DNA of 64,000 nucleotides from Actinomycetota bacterium (GTDB lineage: Bacteria; Actinomycetota; Acidimicrobiia; Acidimicrobiales; Acidimicrobilacustridaceae): the NCBI GenBank assembly GCA_005787345.1, contig SYBH01000148.1, positions 22,147-86,146 on the forward strand, read 5' to 3'. This document shows positions 18,684-25,956 of this stretch, in pieces. How positions within the stretch are numbered: the stretch's first letter is position 1; every line of letters begins with the position of its first letter. The translations under genes and the position numbers were made by a program. The notes under the pieces were generated by a model, which was not told the origin of the DNA, did no database searches, and worked only from the letters and a program-made list of their open reading frames with translations.

Positions 18684-19168
18684 CGTTTCACCCGCTTTGG
18701 GGCGTCGCTTGGCAGCAGCCCACGCTCAATCAGTTGCGCGTTCGTCCATTCACCCACTGGGTCATCGCCACCTGCGAGCCAATGCGCGTAATGCGCGTGC
18801 AAACACTTCAGACCTTCACGAGTGCCGCCGACGCCACCATAAGGCGCCGGGCCTTGATGGTCATCGGGCATGGCCTGATCGCGTTCGGCCGCATAGGCAG
18901 CATGCGCCGCCGCAATCGCTTCAAGACCTAGTTCGGCTTCTGCGGCGCGCACGCCGCCGTCGGATTCAATAGTTCCGATTGCAGACCGAACACTTGGGTC
19001 ACATAACCAATAGAGCGTTGGCATTGGCGTTCCGTCGGGAAGTATCGGATCGTTGCGAAGCACAGCGGGGTCTCCGTTGCTGCTGCGCACAACGACCTCG
19101 AACTCCCCCATTGGCGCACGACCGAGAAGCTCGGTAACCCGGGCTCGATCGTCGGCCACTGTGGTCAC
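18680..19168 (-). CDS. DUF501 domain-containing protein
   Basis: This 162-residue protein has the hallmarks of DUF501: L-Y-W-L-C-D-P, E-S-D-G-G-V, and the G-G-V-G-G-T-R-E-G-L-K-C-L-H-A-H-Y-A-H block near the C-terminus. Its function is unknown. In actinobacteria it normally lies between divIC and ppx (Rv1024-Rv1025-Rv1026 in M. tuberculosis). Here ppx follows with a 4-base overlap as usual, but the upstream neighbour is coxG, also with a 4-base overlap (ATGA at 19165-19168). DUF501 is therefore read from a CO-dehydrogenase-type accessory operon rather than from eno-divIC. Confidence 0.93.
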   Translation of the reverse strand: MTTVADDRARVTELLGRAPMGEFEVVVRSSNGDPAVLRNDPILPDGTPMPTLYWLCDPSVRSAIGTIESDGGVRAAEAELGLEAIAAAHAAYAAERDQAMPDDHQGPAPYGGVGGTREGLKCLHAHYAHWLAGGDDPVGEWTNAQLIERGLLPSDAPKRVKR

Positions 19169-19845
19169 TTCCGGCGACGACGAATGAGTCCATACACAAT
19201 CAACGCGCCGACTGCGACACCAAGAATCGGGACCGCACGCTTGAGAACCGGCGATCCCGCCTGCTCAAGAAGATTGATTGCTTCGGGTTCGGGCTGATCG
19301 ATCTTGCGGATTGTTGGAGCCTCTTGCGACGACGCGGCTGGTGCGTCTGATGCAACAGGTGCAGGCGCGGGTGCTTCCGCTGCGGGAGCAGTAATGGAGT
19401 CGTCGACGAGCACGGTCTGTTCAAGATTGTCGACGAACTGGGTGAGAATTTTTGCGCTGACATCGGCCAAGACGCCGCGCCCGAACTGCGCGACTTTTCC
19501 AGTGACCGTGAGGTCGGTGGTGACGGTGACGAGCGTGCTCTCACCGGCTGCTTCGAGCTGAGCAGTGATGATGGCGCTTGCGTTGCCCTGACCACGCGTA
19601 TCGCGACCGGCTGCGTCGAGAACGGCTTTGAAGTTGACGTCGTCGCGCTCGAGGAACGTGGCCTTGCCCTTGTACTGAGCCTGGATCGGACCGACCTTGA
19701 CCTTGACGATGCCGCGGTATTCCTCGCCTTCGATTTCCTGAAGTTGTGCGCCGGGCAGACACGGAGCAATGCGCTCGACGTCAGTCAGCACCTTCCATGC
19801 CGTTTCAATCGGCACGCTCACTTCGAAGGTGTTGATGAGTTCCAT
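19165..19845 (-). CDS. coxG: CoxG-like SRPBCC protein with C-terminal membrane anchor
   Basis: This 226-residue protein has an N-terminal SRPBCC domain (residues ~1-150) opening with V-P-I-E-T-A-W-K-V-L-T-D and containing L-P-G-A, the pattern of carbon monoxide dehydrogenase subunit G. An Ala/Pro-rich linker follows, then one hydrophobic helix (V-P-I-L-G-V-A-V-G-A-L-I-V-Y) and a basic tail R-R-R-R-K. CoxG-type proteins dock the CoxSML enzyme at the inner membrane and may hand electrons or quinones to the respiratory chain. It overlaps the MobA-like gene upstream by 28 bases and DUF501 downstream by 4. Confidence 0.9.
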   Translation of the reverse strand: MELINTFEVSVPIETAWKVLTDVERIAPCLPGAQLQEIEGEEYRGIVKVKVGPIQAQYKGKATFLERDDVNFKAVLDAAGRDTRGQGNASAIITAQLEAAGESTLVTVTTDLTVTGKVAQFGRGVLADVSAKILTQFVDNLEQTVLVDDSITAPAAEAPAPAPVASDAPAASSQEAPTIRKIDQPEPEAINLLEQAGSPVLKRAVPILGVAVGALIVYGLIRRRRK

Positions 19846-20423
19846 CGGTCGAGATCCTCCAGGGTGTCGACGTCTGACGCGTCGCCACGGCAGGCTACTG
19901 CCGTCACGAGGTCGGACCTTCTTCGCAAGAGCACCCGGGCCCCTTCATCGCCCTCTTTTGGCAGTTCGTCCCATATCTCAGACCCAAGTCGAACGGGATT
20001 TCCCCGAACCCCTCCGTAGGTGGCTACGACAATGGGCAACTGCGTTTCGGCCTGTGAAATCAGCCGCCAGTCCTCGGCCGTTACCCCCGGCTGATCCGCT
20101 AGCCCGACGACGACCGCCCCGGCTCCGGCACTCCGAGCCGCCTCAATCGCCGTCTGCAGCGAGCTGGCCTGCCCCAAGGCCCAATCCGGGTTCTCGATAA
20201 TCCGCACACCCTCAGGCACCACTGACCCAAGCGGGACTGCACCCGTCACGACAATCACCTCTGTGAAACATCCAGCGCTAACCGCCGCTTGGACAGCGAT
20301 CGCCACCAGAGGCGTTCCGTCGACGGTGGCGAGTTGCTTTGCTCCCGCAGCAAAGCGCGTTGAGCCACCAGCTGCCAACACCACTGCGATCTGCGGTTCG
20401 GGGACGCTCACCGCAACAGTCAA
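19818..20423 (-). CDS. MobA/MocA-like nucleotidyltransferase (molybdenum cofactor cytidylyltransferase family)
   Basis: This 201-residue protein is an NTP_transf_3 domain with the [10 protein letters not shown] signature and a lysine (G-A-K-Q-L) of the MobA/MocA family. Later it has G-L-A-D-Q-P-G-V, as in MocA, and G-V-R-G-N-P-V. MocA adds CMP to molybdopterin, giving the cytosine dinucleotide cofactor used by CO-dehydrogenase-type hydroxylases, which fits the adjacent cox genes. CMP rather than GMP specificity is inferred from context. The start is TTG 20423 or GTG 20411. It is divergent from coxS across 89 bases. Confidence 0.86.
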   Translation of the reverse strand: MTVAVSVPEPQIAVVLAAGGSTRFAAGAKQLATVDGTPLVAIAVQAAVSAGCFTEVIVVTGAVPLGSVVPEGVRIIENPDWALGQASSLQTAIEAARSAGAGAVVVGLADQPGVTAEDWRLISQAETQLPIVVATYGGVRGNPVRLGSEIWDELPKEGDEGARVLLRRRSDLVTAVACRGDASDVDTLEDLDRWNSSTPSK

Positions 20424-20457
20424 GCATCCGACGAGCCAATCCGCTCCCCTGCTCGGC

Positions 20458-20492
20458 TAGTCTGCAACCCGTTCGCCGGTGTAGTTCCGGCG
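20458..20492 (+). promoter_or_regulatory. Candidate coxS promoter and leader hairpin
   Basis: TAGTCT (20458-20463) fits a TANNNT -10 box. It is followed by a hairpin with 6-bp arms CGCCGG (20474-20479) and CCGGCG (20487-20492) around a 7-base loop, just before the GAGGGGG ribosome site of coxS. The hairpin could act as an operator or RNA control element. Nothing beyond symmetry and position supports this. Confidence 0.3.
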
Positions 20493-20512
20493 ATTTCGCG
20501 CCGAGGGGGAAC

Positions 20513-20986
20513 ATGCAGATCACGGTGACGGTCAATGGCGAGCAGCGGTCCGGCGACGTTGAACCTCGCACGCTTCTGGTGCACTTTCTTCGCGATGAAC
20601 TCGGCCTTACTGGCACCAACGTCGGCTGCGACACCTCTTCGTGTGGCGCGTGCACCATTCATGTTGAAGGCCAGTCAGCGAAGTCGTGCACGATGCTCGC
20701 CGCTCAGGTCGACGGTCTCTCTGTAACCACGATCGAAGGACTTGCTGACGGCGACACCCTTCACCCGATGCAGCGCTGTTTCCAAGAGAACCATGGACTC
20801 CAGTGCGGATACTGCACCCCTGGCATGGTGATGGCAGCAGTGTCACTTCTCGACGAAATCCCCAACCCTTCCGAAGCCGATGTTCGCATTGGGCTTGAAG
20901 GCAATCTCTGCCGATGCACCGGCTATCACAACATTGTGAAGTCCGTTCTTGCGTGCGCTGCTGAATCACACGGGGCATCAAAGTGA
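20513..20986 (+). CDS. coxS: CoxS-like [2Fe-2S] small subunit of molybdenum hydroxylase
   Basis: This 157-residue protein carries two iron-sulfur motifs. The plant-ferredoxin type is at residues ~40-62 ([10 protein letters not shown] then C-T-M-L). The second is in the helical C-terminal domain (Q-C-G-Y-C-T-P-G and L-C-R-C-T-G-Y). The length matches CO dehydrogenase and nicotine/aldehyde hydroxylase small subunits. It passes electrons from the molybdenum centre in CoxL to FAD in CoxM. ATG 20513 is preceded by GAGGGGG with good spacing. Its stop overlaps the coxM GTG by 4 bases. Confidence 0.95.
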   Translation: MQITVTVNGEQRSGDVEPRTLLVHFLRDELGLTGTNVGCDTSSCGACTIHVEGQSAKSCTMLAAQVDGLSVTTIEGLADGDTLHPMQRCFQENHGLQCGYCTPGMVMAAVSLLDEIPNPSEADVRIGLEGNLCRCTGYHNIVKSVLACAAESHGASK

Positions 20987-21810
20987 TCCCCGCATCGTTC
21001 GACTACGTCCGTGCCGACTCTGTCGATGCCGCTCTCGCCGCACTCACCGAACACGGCGATGAAGCCAAGCTCCTTGCTGGCGGACATTCACTCCTCCCGC
21101 TCATGAAGCTGCGCCTCGCTGCTCCTTCGGTCCTGGTCGACGTTGGCCGCCTCGATGACCTTCGCTACATCAACGATGCCGGCGATCACATCGCCATTGG
21201 CGCACTCACGCGCCACCGTGATCTCGAAATCAGCACGATGTTGGCTGCAGACGCACCACTTCTTGCACACGCAGCCGGCCACGTCGGCGATCCTCAGGTT
21301 CGCCATCGCGGCACCCTCGGCGGTTCTCTTGCCCACGCCGACCCCGCATCTGATCTTCCGGCAGTCATCCTGGCGATGGGTGGCACGCTTGTGGCCACCG
21401 GCCCCAACGGAACCCGCGAAATCGCAGCATCTGAATTCTTCACCGGCTTCCTTGAATCTGCGCTTGCTCCCGATGAGTTGCTCACCGAGATCCGTATCCC
21501 AAAGCTCGACACACAGGGTTGGTCATTTCAAAAGTTCAACCGTCGTGCTCAGGACTGGGCCATTGTCGGTGTCGCTACTGTTCGCGCCAATGGCTCGACT
21601 GGCGTCGCACTTGTCAACATGGGCTCGACTCCCCTGCTCGCAAGCGCAGTGATGGACGCGGTGAAGTCCGGTGCAGGTGCTGCCGACGCTGCAGCGTTTG
21701 CCAATGAGGGCACCGAAGCACAGAGCGACATCAACGCGTCGTCTGAGTACCGCGAGCATCTGGCCCGCGTCCTCGTACGTCGTTCGCTTGAAGAGTCCGG
21801 CCTGTCCTAA
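20983..21810 (+). CDS. coxM: CoxM-like FAD-binding medium subunit
   Basis: This 275-residue protein matches the medium subunit of molybdenum hydroxylases. It has the [18 protein letters not shown]-binding loop, I-G-A-L-T-R-H-R, the R-H-R-G-T-L-G-G-S second FAD loop with A-H-A-D-P-A-S-D, and a CO_deh_flav_C domain at the end. It takes electrons from CoxS and passes them to the external acceptor. The GTG at 20983 overlaps coxS by 4 bases. A hairpin terminator follows the stop, so coxS-coxM is a two-gene unit with coxL elsewhere. Confidence 0.95.
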   Translation: MIPASFDYVRADSVDAALAALTEHGDEAKLLAGGHSLLPLMKLRLAAPSVLVDVGRLDDLRYINDAGDHIAIGALTRHRDLEISTMLAADAPLLAHAAGHVGDPQVRHRGTLGGSLAHADPASDLPAVILAMGGTLVATGPNGTREIAASEFFTGFLESALAPDELLTEIRIPKLDTQGWSFQKFNRRAQDWAIVGVATVRANGSTGVALVNMGSTPLLASAVMDAVKSGAGAADAAAFANEGTEAQSDINASSEYREHLARVLVRRSLEESGLS

Positions 21811-21814
21811 ATGA

Positions 21815-21835
21815 TGATCGCCCTTTAGGCGATCA
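21815..21835. terminator. Hairpin between convergent coxM and xdhC
   Basis: An 8-bp perfect inverted repeat TGATCGCC / GGCGATCA surrounds a 5-base loop, 4 bases after the coxM stop and 18 bases before the end of the convergent xdhC gene. There is no long T run on either strand, as is common for terminators in high-G+C actinobacteria. It probably serves both strands. Confidence 0.6.
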
Positions 21836-21853
21836 GACATTCGAACGAACGAG

Positions 21854-22651
21854 TTAGTGAATACTGCCGGTCGTATCGCTAAGCGACGCGCTCACACGAC
21901 CAGTTCGTGCCGCGATGACTTCGGCACAAATAGCGATTGCCGTTTCTTCTGGTGTTCGTCCGCCCAGATCAAGCCCGATCGGCGCATGAAGGCGTTGATT
22001 GACCTGATCCATGTCGGCACCAGCCTCGGCGAGACGCTCGAGCCGCTCAGCACACGTACGGCGACTTCCCATAGCGCCGAGATACCCAACGCCAGTCGCA
22101 AGAGAAGCCTGAATAGCGGGCACGTCGAACTTGTGATCGTGGGTAAGCACACAGACGGCGTCTCGCTGACCCAAGCGATCGCCAACTTTTTCAAGATAGC
22201 GATGGGGCCAATCGACGACGACTTCGTCGGCGGAAGGAAACCGACGCTTTGTAGCAAAAACTTCACGCGCGTCGCAGACCGTGACGCGATAGCCCATGAC
22301 TTTGGCGACCTTCACGAGCGCCCCGGTGAAATCCACCGCTCCGAAAATCAACATCTGCGGCGGTGGGGCAAACGATTCAATGAAAATCGAAACCGCATCT
22401 TCACGGGCCTCGCCATGAGGACCGTAGTGGCGCACTCCGCTTCGACCACCAGCAAGTTCACCGATGGTGTCTCGAATGACAACTCGATCGAGATCGGCGT
22501 CGCCGAGTGTGCCGGTCGGCTCGATGCCGTCGCCAACGATGACTTTGGAACCCACGTGCTCACCTTCAATCACCGTCGCTAAAGCGATAGGGCGATGGTC
22601 GTTGACCGCGGCACACCAAAGTTCATAGATCGATTCGGACATTTCGTTCAC
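21854..22651 (-). CDS. XdhC family protein (Rossmann-domain type)
   Basis: This protein of about 265 residues has a short N-terminal XdhC/CoxI-like part, then an XdhC_C Rossmann domain: M-L-I-F-G-A-V-D-F-T, V-C-D-A-R, V-V-V-D-W-P-H, C-V-L-T-H-D-H-K-F-D-V-P, Y-L-G-A-M-G-S-R-R-T and A-P-I-G-L-D-L-G-G-R-T-P-E-E. XdhC binds molybdenum cofactor, promotes its sulfuration and delivers it to the apo-hydroxylase. GTG 22651 overlaps the upstream xdhC stop (GTGA); ATG 22642 is the alternative. It is the last gene of the minus-strand cox operon. The G-A-V-D-F in place of a classic G-X-G-X-X-G loop is a small oddity. Confidence 0.9.
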   Translation of the reverse strand: MNEMSESIYELWCAAVNDHRPIALATVIEGEHVGSKVIVGDGIEPTGTLGDADLDRVVIRDTIGELAGGRSGVRHYGPHGEAREDAVSIFIESFAPPPQMLIFGAVDFTGALVKVAKVMGYRVTVCDAREVFATKRRFPSADEVVVDWPHRYLEKVGDRLGQRDAVCVLTHDHKFDVPAIQASLATGVGYLGAMGSRRTCAERLERLAEAGADMDQVNQRLHAPIGLDLGGRTPEETAIAICAEVIAARTGRVSASLSDTTGSIH

Positions 22652-22962
22652 CAATCCAAAGGTTCGATGAACAGATGAATTGTCCCTCCACAGGTGAGAC
22701 CAACGGCGAATGCCTCGTCGTCGCTGTAACCAAAGGTGACGACGCGACGATCACCCGTCGCGAGAATGTCAAGGGCTTCGGATACAACTGCACCTTCGAC
22801 ACAACCGCCCGAAACGGAACCTGCTACCTCACCAGTGTCGGCAACAGCCATCGACGCGCCTGGAAGCCTTGGACCCGAACCTTCGATGTCCACAACACGA
22901 GCGAGCGCAACACGATGACCAGCACGGCGCCATCGGTCAATGTCATCCATGATTTCCTTCAT
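22648..22962 (-). CDS. XdhC/CoxI N-terminal-domain protein (single-domain)
   Basis: This 104-residue protein is only the XdhC_CoxI domain: R-V-A-L-A-R-V-V-D-I-E-G-S-G-P-R, A-G-S-V-S-G-G-C-V-E-G-A-V (the conserved cysteine motif thought to contact the cofactor), and V-G-L-T-C-G-G-T-I. It lacks the Rossmann half, which the next gene provides. The two genes overlap by 4 bases and both proteins probably act together in molybdenum cofactor insertion. It also overlaps the coxE stop by 4 bases (ATGA), giving a coupled coxE-xdhC-xdhC series. Confidence 0.9.
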   Translation of the reverse strand: MKEIMDDIDRWRRAGHRVALARVVDIEGSGPRLPGASMAVADTGEVAGSVSGGCVEGAVVSEALDILATGDRRVVTFGYSDDEAFAVGLTCGGTIHLFIEPLDW

Positions 22963-24125
22963 CGGGTCACCTCCTCGGGCGTAAACGCGGAACTTGATCG
23001 TACGGGGCCTGAACTGCCACCCGAGAGTTTGGATGAGAGACGGTCGAGCGCACCAAGAGAATGGCCCTCGATGAAATCGTCGACATATGGCAATGCGGCA
23101 GCCATGCCTCGAGCCAACGGCGCGTAGCCATCAGAAGCCTTCAACGGATTTACCCAAACAATCCGGTGAGCCACGCGCGAAAGCCGGGCCATTTGGCTTG
23201 CTAAGCGTTCCGGTTCTCCGCGATCCCAACCATCGGACAGGATGACGACGACTGCGCCGCGAGCCATGCCGCGCGTACCCCAGTCATCGTTGAACTGCTG
23301 AAGACCTTCACCTAGGCGCGTGCCACCCGACCAGTCCTCGACCGAATCAGCCGCGCGCTGCAGTGCTTGATCGGGATCGCGAATATCGAGTTCCCGAGTC
23401 AGTCGAGTCAGGCGTGTGCCCAACGCAAATGCTTCAACTCGACTGCGAGCCGACACCGCTGCATGTGCGTAGCGAATCAGTGAGCGGCTGTAGGCAGCCA
23501 TCGAACCACTGATGTCAGCAATGATCACGACCCGGCGGGCCACACGGGTGCGCTGCAATGTTCGTCGATTGATGGGTTCCCCTCCGGTGCGGAGCGACTC
23601 GCGAACGGTGCGTCGAAGATCAGGGGTACCAGAGGATCGTTTCGATGGACGCCGCCGACGCGACCGGCGCATCGTCGCAGTTAGGCGCATATCAGCGATG
23701 AGACGATCGACCTCTAGGCGTTCCTCGTCATCCAGATCGGCGAAATCCATTGACCGAAGCGTTTCGGTGCGGCTGAAACGAAGAACCGTGCCATCTTCAG
23801 TCTCGACATCGGCGCGGTCTGTCTGCTCGTCATCGAGCCTTTCGTCATCGTCGATAAGAAGCGGTTCGGGCGAACGCGTTACCGCTTCGGTCAGACCGAG
23901 TTCCGTGCCAAGAATCCAATGTCGGAAAACACGGTCGTACAACTCAATATCGATTGGCGAATGTGTCAACGTCGCTCGGCCACACCAATACAGCGAACGA
24001 AGATCATCACCAATGATCTCCATTGCCTCAGTGAACGTAATCAGATTTCCAACTGGCACCGACAGACCTGCTGTTCGCAGCAACTCGACGAGTCCCAGGA
24101 TTCCGTCGTCGTCCATTGTGGCCAC
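22959..24125 (-). CDS. coxE: CoxE-like VWA domain protein
   Basis: This 388-residue protein has an N-terminal helical part rich in acidic residues, a basic linker (R-R-S-R-R-R-R), and a von Willebrand A domain with the MIDAS motif D-I-S-G-S-M near residue 205, ending in W-V-N-P-L-K. CoxE works with the AAA+ ATPase CoxD in maturing the copper/sulfur-modified molybdenum centre of CO dehydrogenase, and similar pairs occur with other molybdenum hydroxylases. It begins right after the coxD stop, with no spacer, so the two are co-translated. Confidence 0.92.
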   Translation of the reverse strand: MATMDDDGILGLVELLRTAGLSVPVGNLITFTEAMEIIGDDLRSLYWCGRATLTHSPIDIELYDRVFRHWILGTELGLTEAVTRSPEPLLIDDDERLDDEQTDRADVETEDGTVLRFSRTETLRSMDFADLDDEERLEVDRLIADMRLTATMRRSRRRRPSKRSSGTPDLRRTVRESLRTGGEPINRRTLQRTRVARRVVIIADISGSMAAYSRSLIRYAHAAVSARSRVEAFALGTRLTRLTRELDIRDPDQALQRAADSVEDWSGGTRLGEGLQQFNDDWGTRGMARGAVVVILSDGWDRGEPERLASQMARLSRVAHRIVWVNPLKASDGYAPLARGMAAALPYVDDFIEGHSLGALDRLSSKLSGGSSGPVRSSSAFTPEEVTR

Positions 24126-25037
24126 TCAGTCGGCAGTCGTGGCGGATTCGACCAACGTGTCGATGCCACGAGCACGAACTCGATCTGCATCTTCGCGATA
24201 TTTCACCACAGCACCGAGAGATGCTTCTACCGACAACGAATCGAGCTCGGTGCGACCTAACGCCGTGAGTGCCATCACCCAATCTATTGTCTCGGCGACA
24301 CCCGGAGGTTTGAATAAACCAATTGTCCGAAGTTCAGCCACCAGCCGCGAGACCTGACGCGAGAGAACTTCGTTTGCTCCAGGAACGCGCGATTGAACAA
24401 TGGCGATCTCGCGTTCAAGATCAGGATGCTCCACCCAGTGATACAAACAACGGCGCTTCAGTGCATCGTGTACATCACGGGTGCGGTTCGAGGTGATGAT
24501 CACGATTGGTGGAACTGTTGCTCGAAACGTACCGAGTTCGGGGATCGTCACCGCGTTGTCAGCAAGCACTTCCAGCAGAAATGCCTCGAACTCGTCGTCA
24601 GCGCGATCAAGTTCATCGATGAGCAGAACTGGCGCAATATGGTGACGATCAGAGATCGCGTCCAAGAGCGGGCGACGCACCAGAAACCGCTCGCTATAAA
24701 GCTCATTCTCGACAGCAGCCACATCGGAACTGATTGTTCCGGCCGCCTCAGCAGCACGCAGGTGCAGTAGCTGTCGCGGGTAATCCCACTCGTACAGTGC
24801 TTGCGATGCATCGAGTCCTTCGTAGCACTGGAGTCGGAGTAACTCGCCTCCGGTAAGTGCGCTCAGCGCCTTTGCCACTTCGGTCTTTCCGACACCGGGT
24901 TCCCCTTCGAGCAAAAGGGGACGCCCCATCGTCAAGGAAAGGAAAATTGCGGTCGCCAATCCCTCGTCGGACAGATAGCCATTGGTGGCAAGACCGGAGA
25001 CAACGTCAGCGACAGATGCGGGGGTAGCGGAACTCAC
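24126..25037 (-). CDS. coxD: CoxD-like MoxR AAA+ ATPase
   Basis: This 303-residue MoxR-type ATPase has Walker A G-E-P-G-V-G-K-T-E near residue 47, the R-L-Q-C-Y-E-G-L-D motif, Walker B L-L-I-D-E-L-D, sensor 1 I-I-T-S-N-R-T-R-D, and R-R-C-L-Y-H-W with the arginine finger. CoxD is a chaperone-like ATPase needed for assembling the CuSMoO2 cluster in CO dehydrogenase; partner VWA proteins such as CoxE direct it. It is followed without a gap by coxE. The pairing with coxE is the strongest evidence that this is a real cox-type maturation system. Confidence 0.93.
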   Translation of the reverse strand: MSSATPASVADVVSGLATNGYLSDEGLATAIFLSLTMGRPLLLEGEPGVGKTEVAKALSALTGGELLRLQCYEGLDASQALYEWDYPRQLLHLRAAEAAGTISSDVAAVENELYSERFLVRRPLLDAISDRHHIAPVLLIDELDRADDEFEAFLLEVLADNAVTIPELGTFRATVPPIVIITSNRTRDVHDALKRRCLYHWVEHPDLEREIAIVQSRVPGANEVLSRQVSRLVAELRTIGLFKPPGVAETIDWVMALTALGRTELDSLSVEASLGAVVKYREDADRVRARGIDTLVESATTAD

Positions 25038-25082
25038 AATCGGCAGGCTACCGGTGGTCGCCTCGTACCTTCGAAGTGAACC

Positions 25083-25787
25083 TCAGGCAGTAGCCCAGAC
25101 AATGACTTCTGCGCCTTCTGGACCCGCCATGATCGTGTGGGAGCCCTCATCGGTAAGGCGAAGGGCATCCCCCTCACCAAGTTCCTCGGACTCGTTCAAC
25201 CTTGCCGAGCCGAGCGCTACGAAGAGGTGAACATGGGGCGCAACGGGGATCGATACGGATTCGCCTGCCTTGAGGCGTCCTGCGTACATCACGGCATCGC
25301 GCTGATTGATGACGATGACCGCACCGCTGTCTGGACCACCAGCGATCGCAACAAGCCCGCCCGCAGCCAACAAGTGGCCAACCTCTTGCTGTTCATAGCC
25401 CGGTTCAATGCCTTGCGTATCCGGTGGCACCCACATCTGCACAAAATGTGCCTCGACGTCGGGACTGGGATTGTGTTCCGAATGACGAATACCGGTGCCC
25501 GCAGACATGCGTTGTGCGAGTCCGGGCCGAATGATGCCGTGATTACCGAGCGTGTCCGAATGTTCAACCTCGCCTGAAAGGACCCAGGTGATGATTTCCA
25601 TATCGGCGTGACCGTGCGTACCGAAACCTGTTGCCGGTGCAACTCGGTCGTCGTTACTTACGATCAAAAGTCCATGACCAGTGTTTGTGTGATCAACATA
25701 GGAGCCGAAACTGAAACAGTGCTTTGAGTCAAGCCAACCGATCTGAGTTTCACCTCGGCTTGCTGCAGCACGAATTTCAATCGTCAT
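25083..25787 (-). CDS. Pirin family protein (bicupin)
   Basis: This 234-residue protein has the pirin layout. The N-terminal cupin carries the metal ligands in T-H-G-H-A-D-M-E and E-H-S-D-T-L-G, plus T-G-I-R-H-S-E-H-N and F-V-Q-M-W-V-P. The C-terminal cupin is less conserved. Bacterial pirins have been linked to quercetin dioxygenase activity and to modulation of central metabolism. Its place inside a molybdenum hydroxylase operon is unusual and could mean a role in handling the aromatic or heterocyclic substrate, but that is inference. It lies 7 bases after the small membrane protein gene. Confidence 0.92.
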   Translation of the reverse strand: MTIEIRAAASRGETQIGWLDSKHCFSFGSYVDHTNTGHGLLIVSNDDRVAPATGFGTHGHADMEIITWVLSGEVEHSDTLGNHGIIRPGLAQRMSAGTGIRHSEHNPSPDVEAHFVQMWVPPDTQGIEPGYEQQEVGHLLAAGGLVAIAGGPDSGAVIVINQRDAVMYAGRLKAGESVSIPVAPHVHLFVALGSARLNESEELGEGDALRLTDEGSHTIMAGPEGAEVIVWATA

Positions 25788-25794
25788 GGCTTGT

Positions 25795-25941
25795 TCAACC
25801 TCTCAGGAACAAGAAATAGAAGACGAGAAACATCCCAACAGTCACCCCGACCGACGCGATGAGGGTCCACTTCGCTGAACTTTGCCAACGTTGCTTCACC
25901 GCAGGTTCTTGGCGTGGCTTGGGGTTGATTGGCTGCGTCAT
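25795..25941 (-). CDS. Small single-pass membrane protein (48 residues)
   Basis: ATG at 25941 opens a 48-codon frame. The product has a polar, proline- and basic-rich N-terminus (M-T-Q-P-I-N-P-K-P-R) of about 24 residues, then one strongly hydrophobic helix (L-I-A-S-V-G-V-T-V-G, then M-F-L-V-F-Y-F-L-F), and ends L-R-G. It fits exactly between coxL (15 bases upstream) and the pirin gene (7 bases downstream), in the same direction, filling what would otherwise be a gap in the operon. I do not recognise the family. It may be a membrane anchor or assembly peptide for the hydroxylase. Confidence 0.7.
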   Translation of the reverse strand: MTQPINPKPRQEPAVKQRWQSSAKWTLIASVGVTVGMFLVFYFLFLRG

Positions 25942-25956
25942 CGTGTTGAATTCAAC

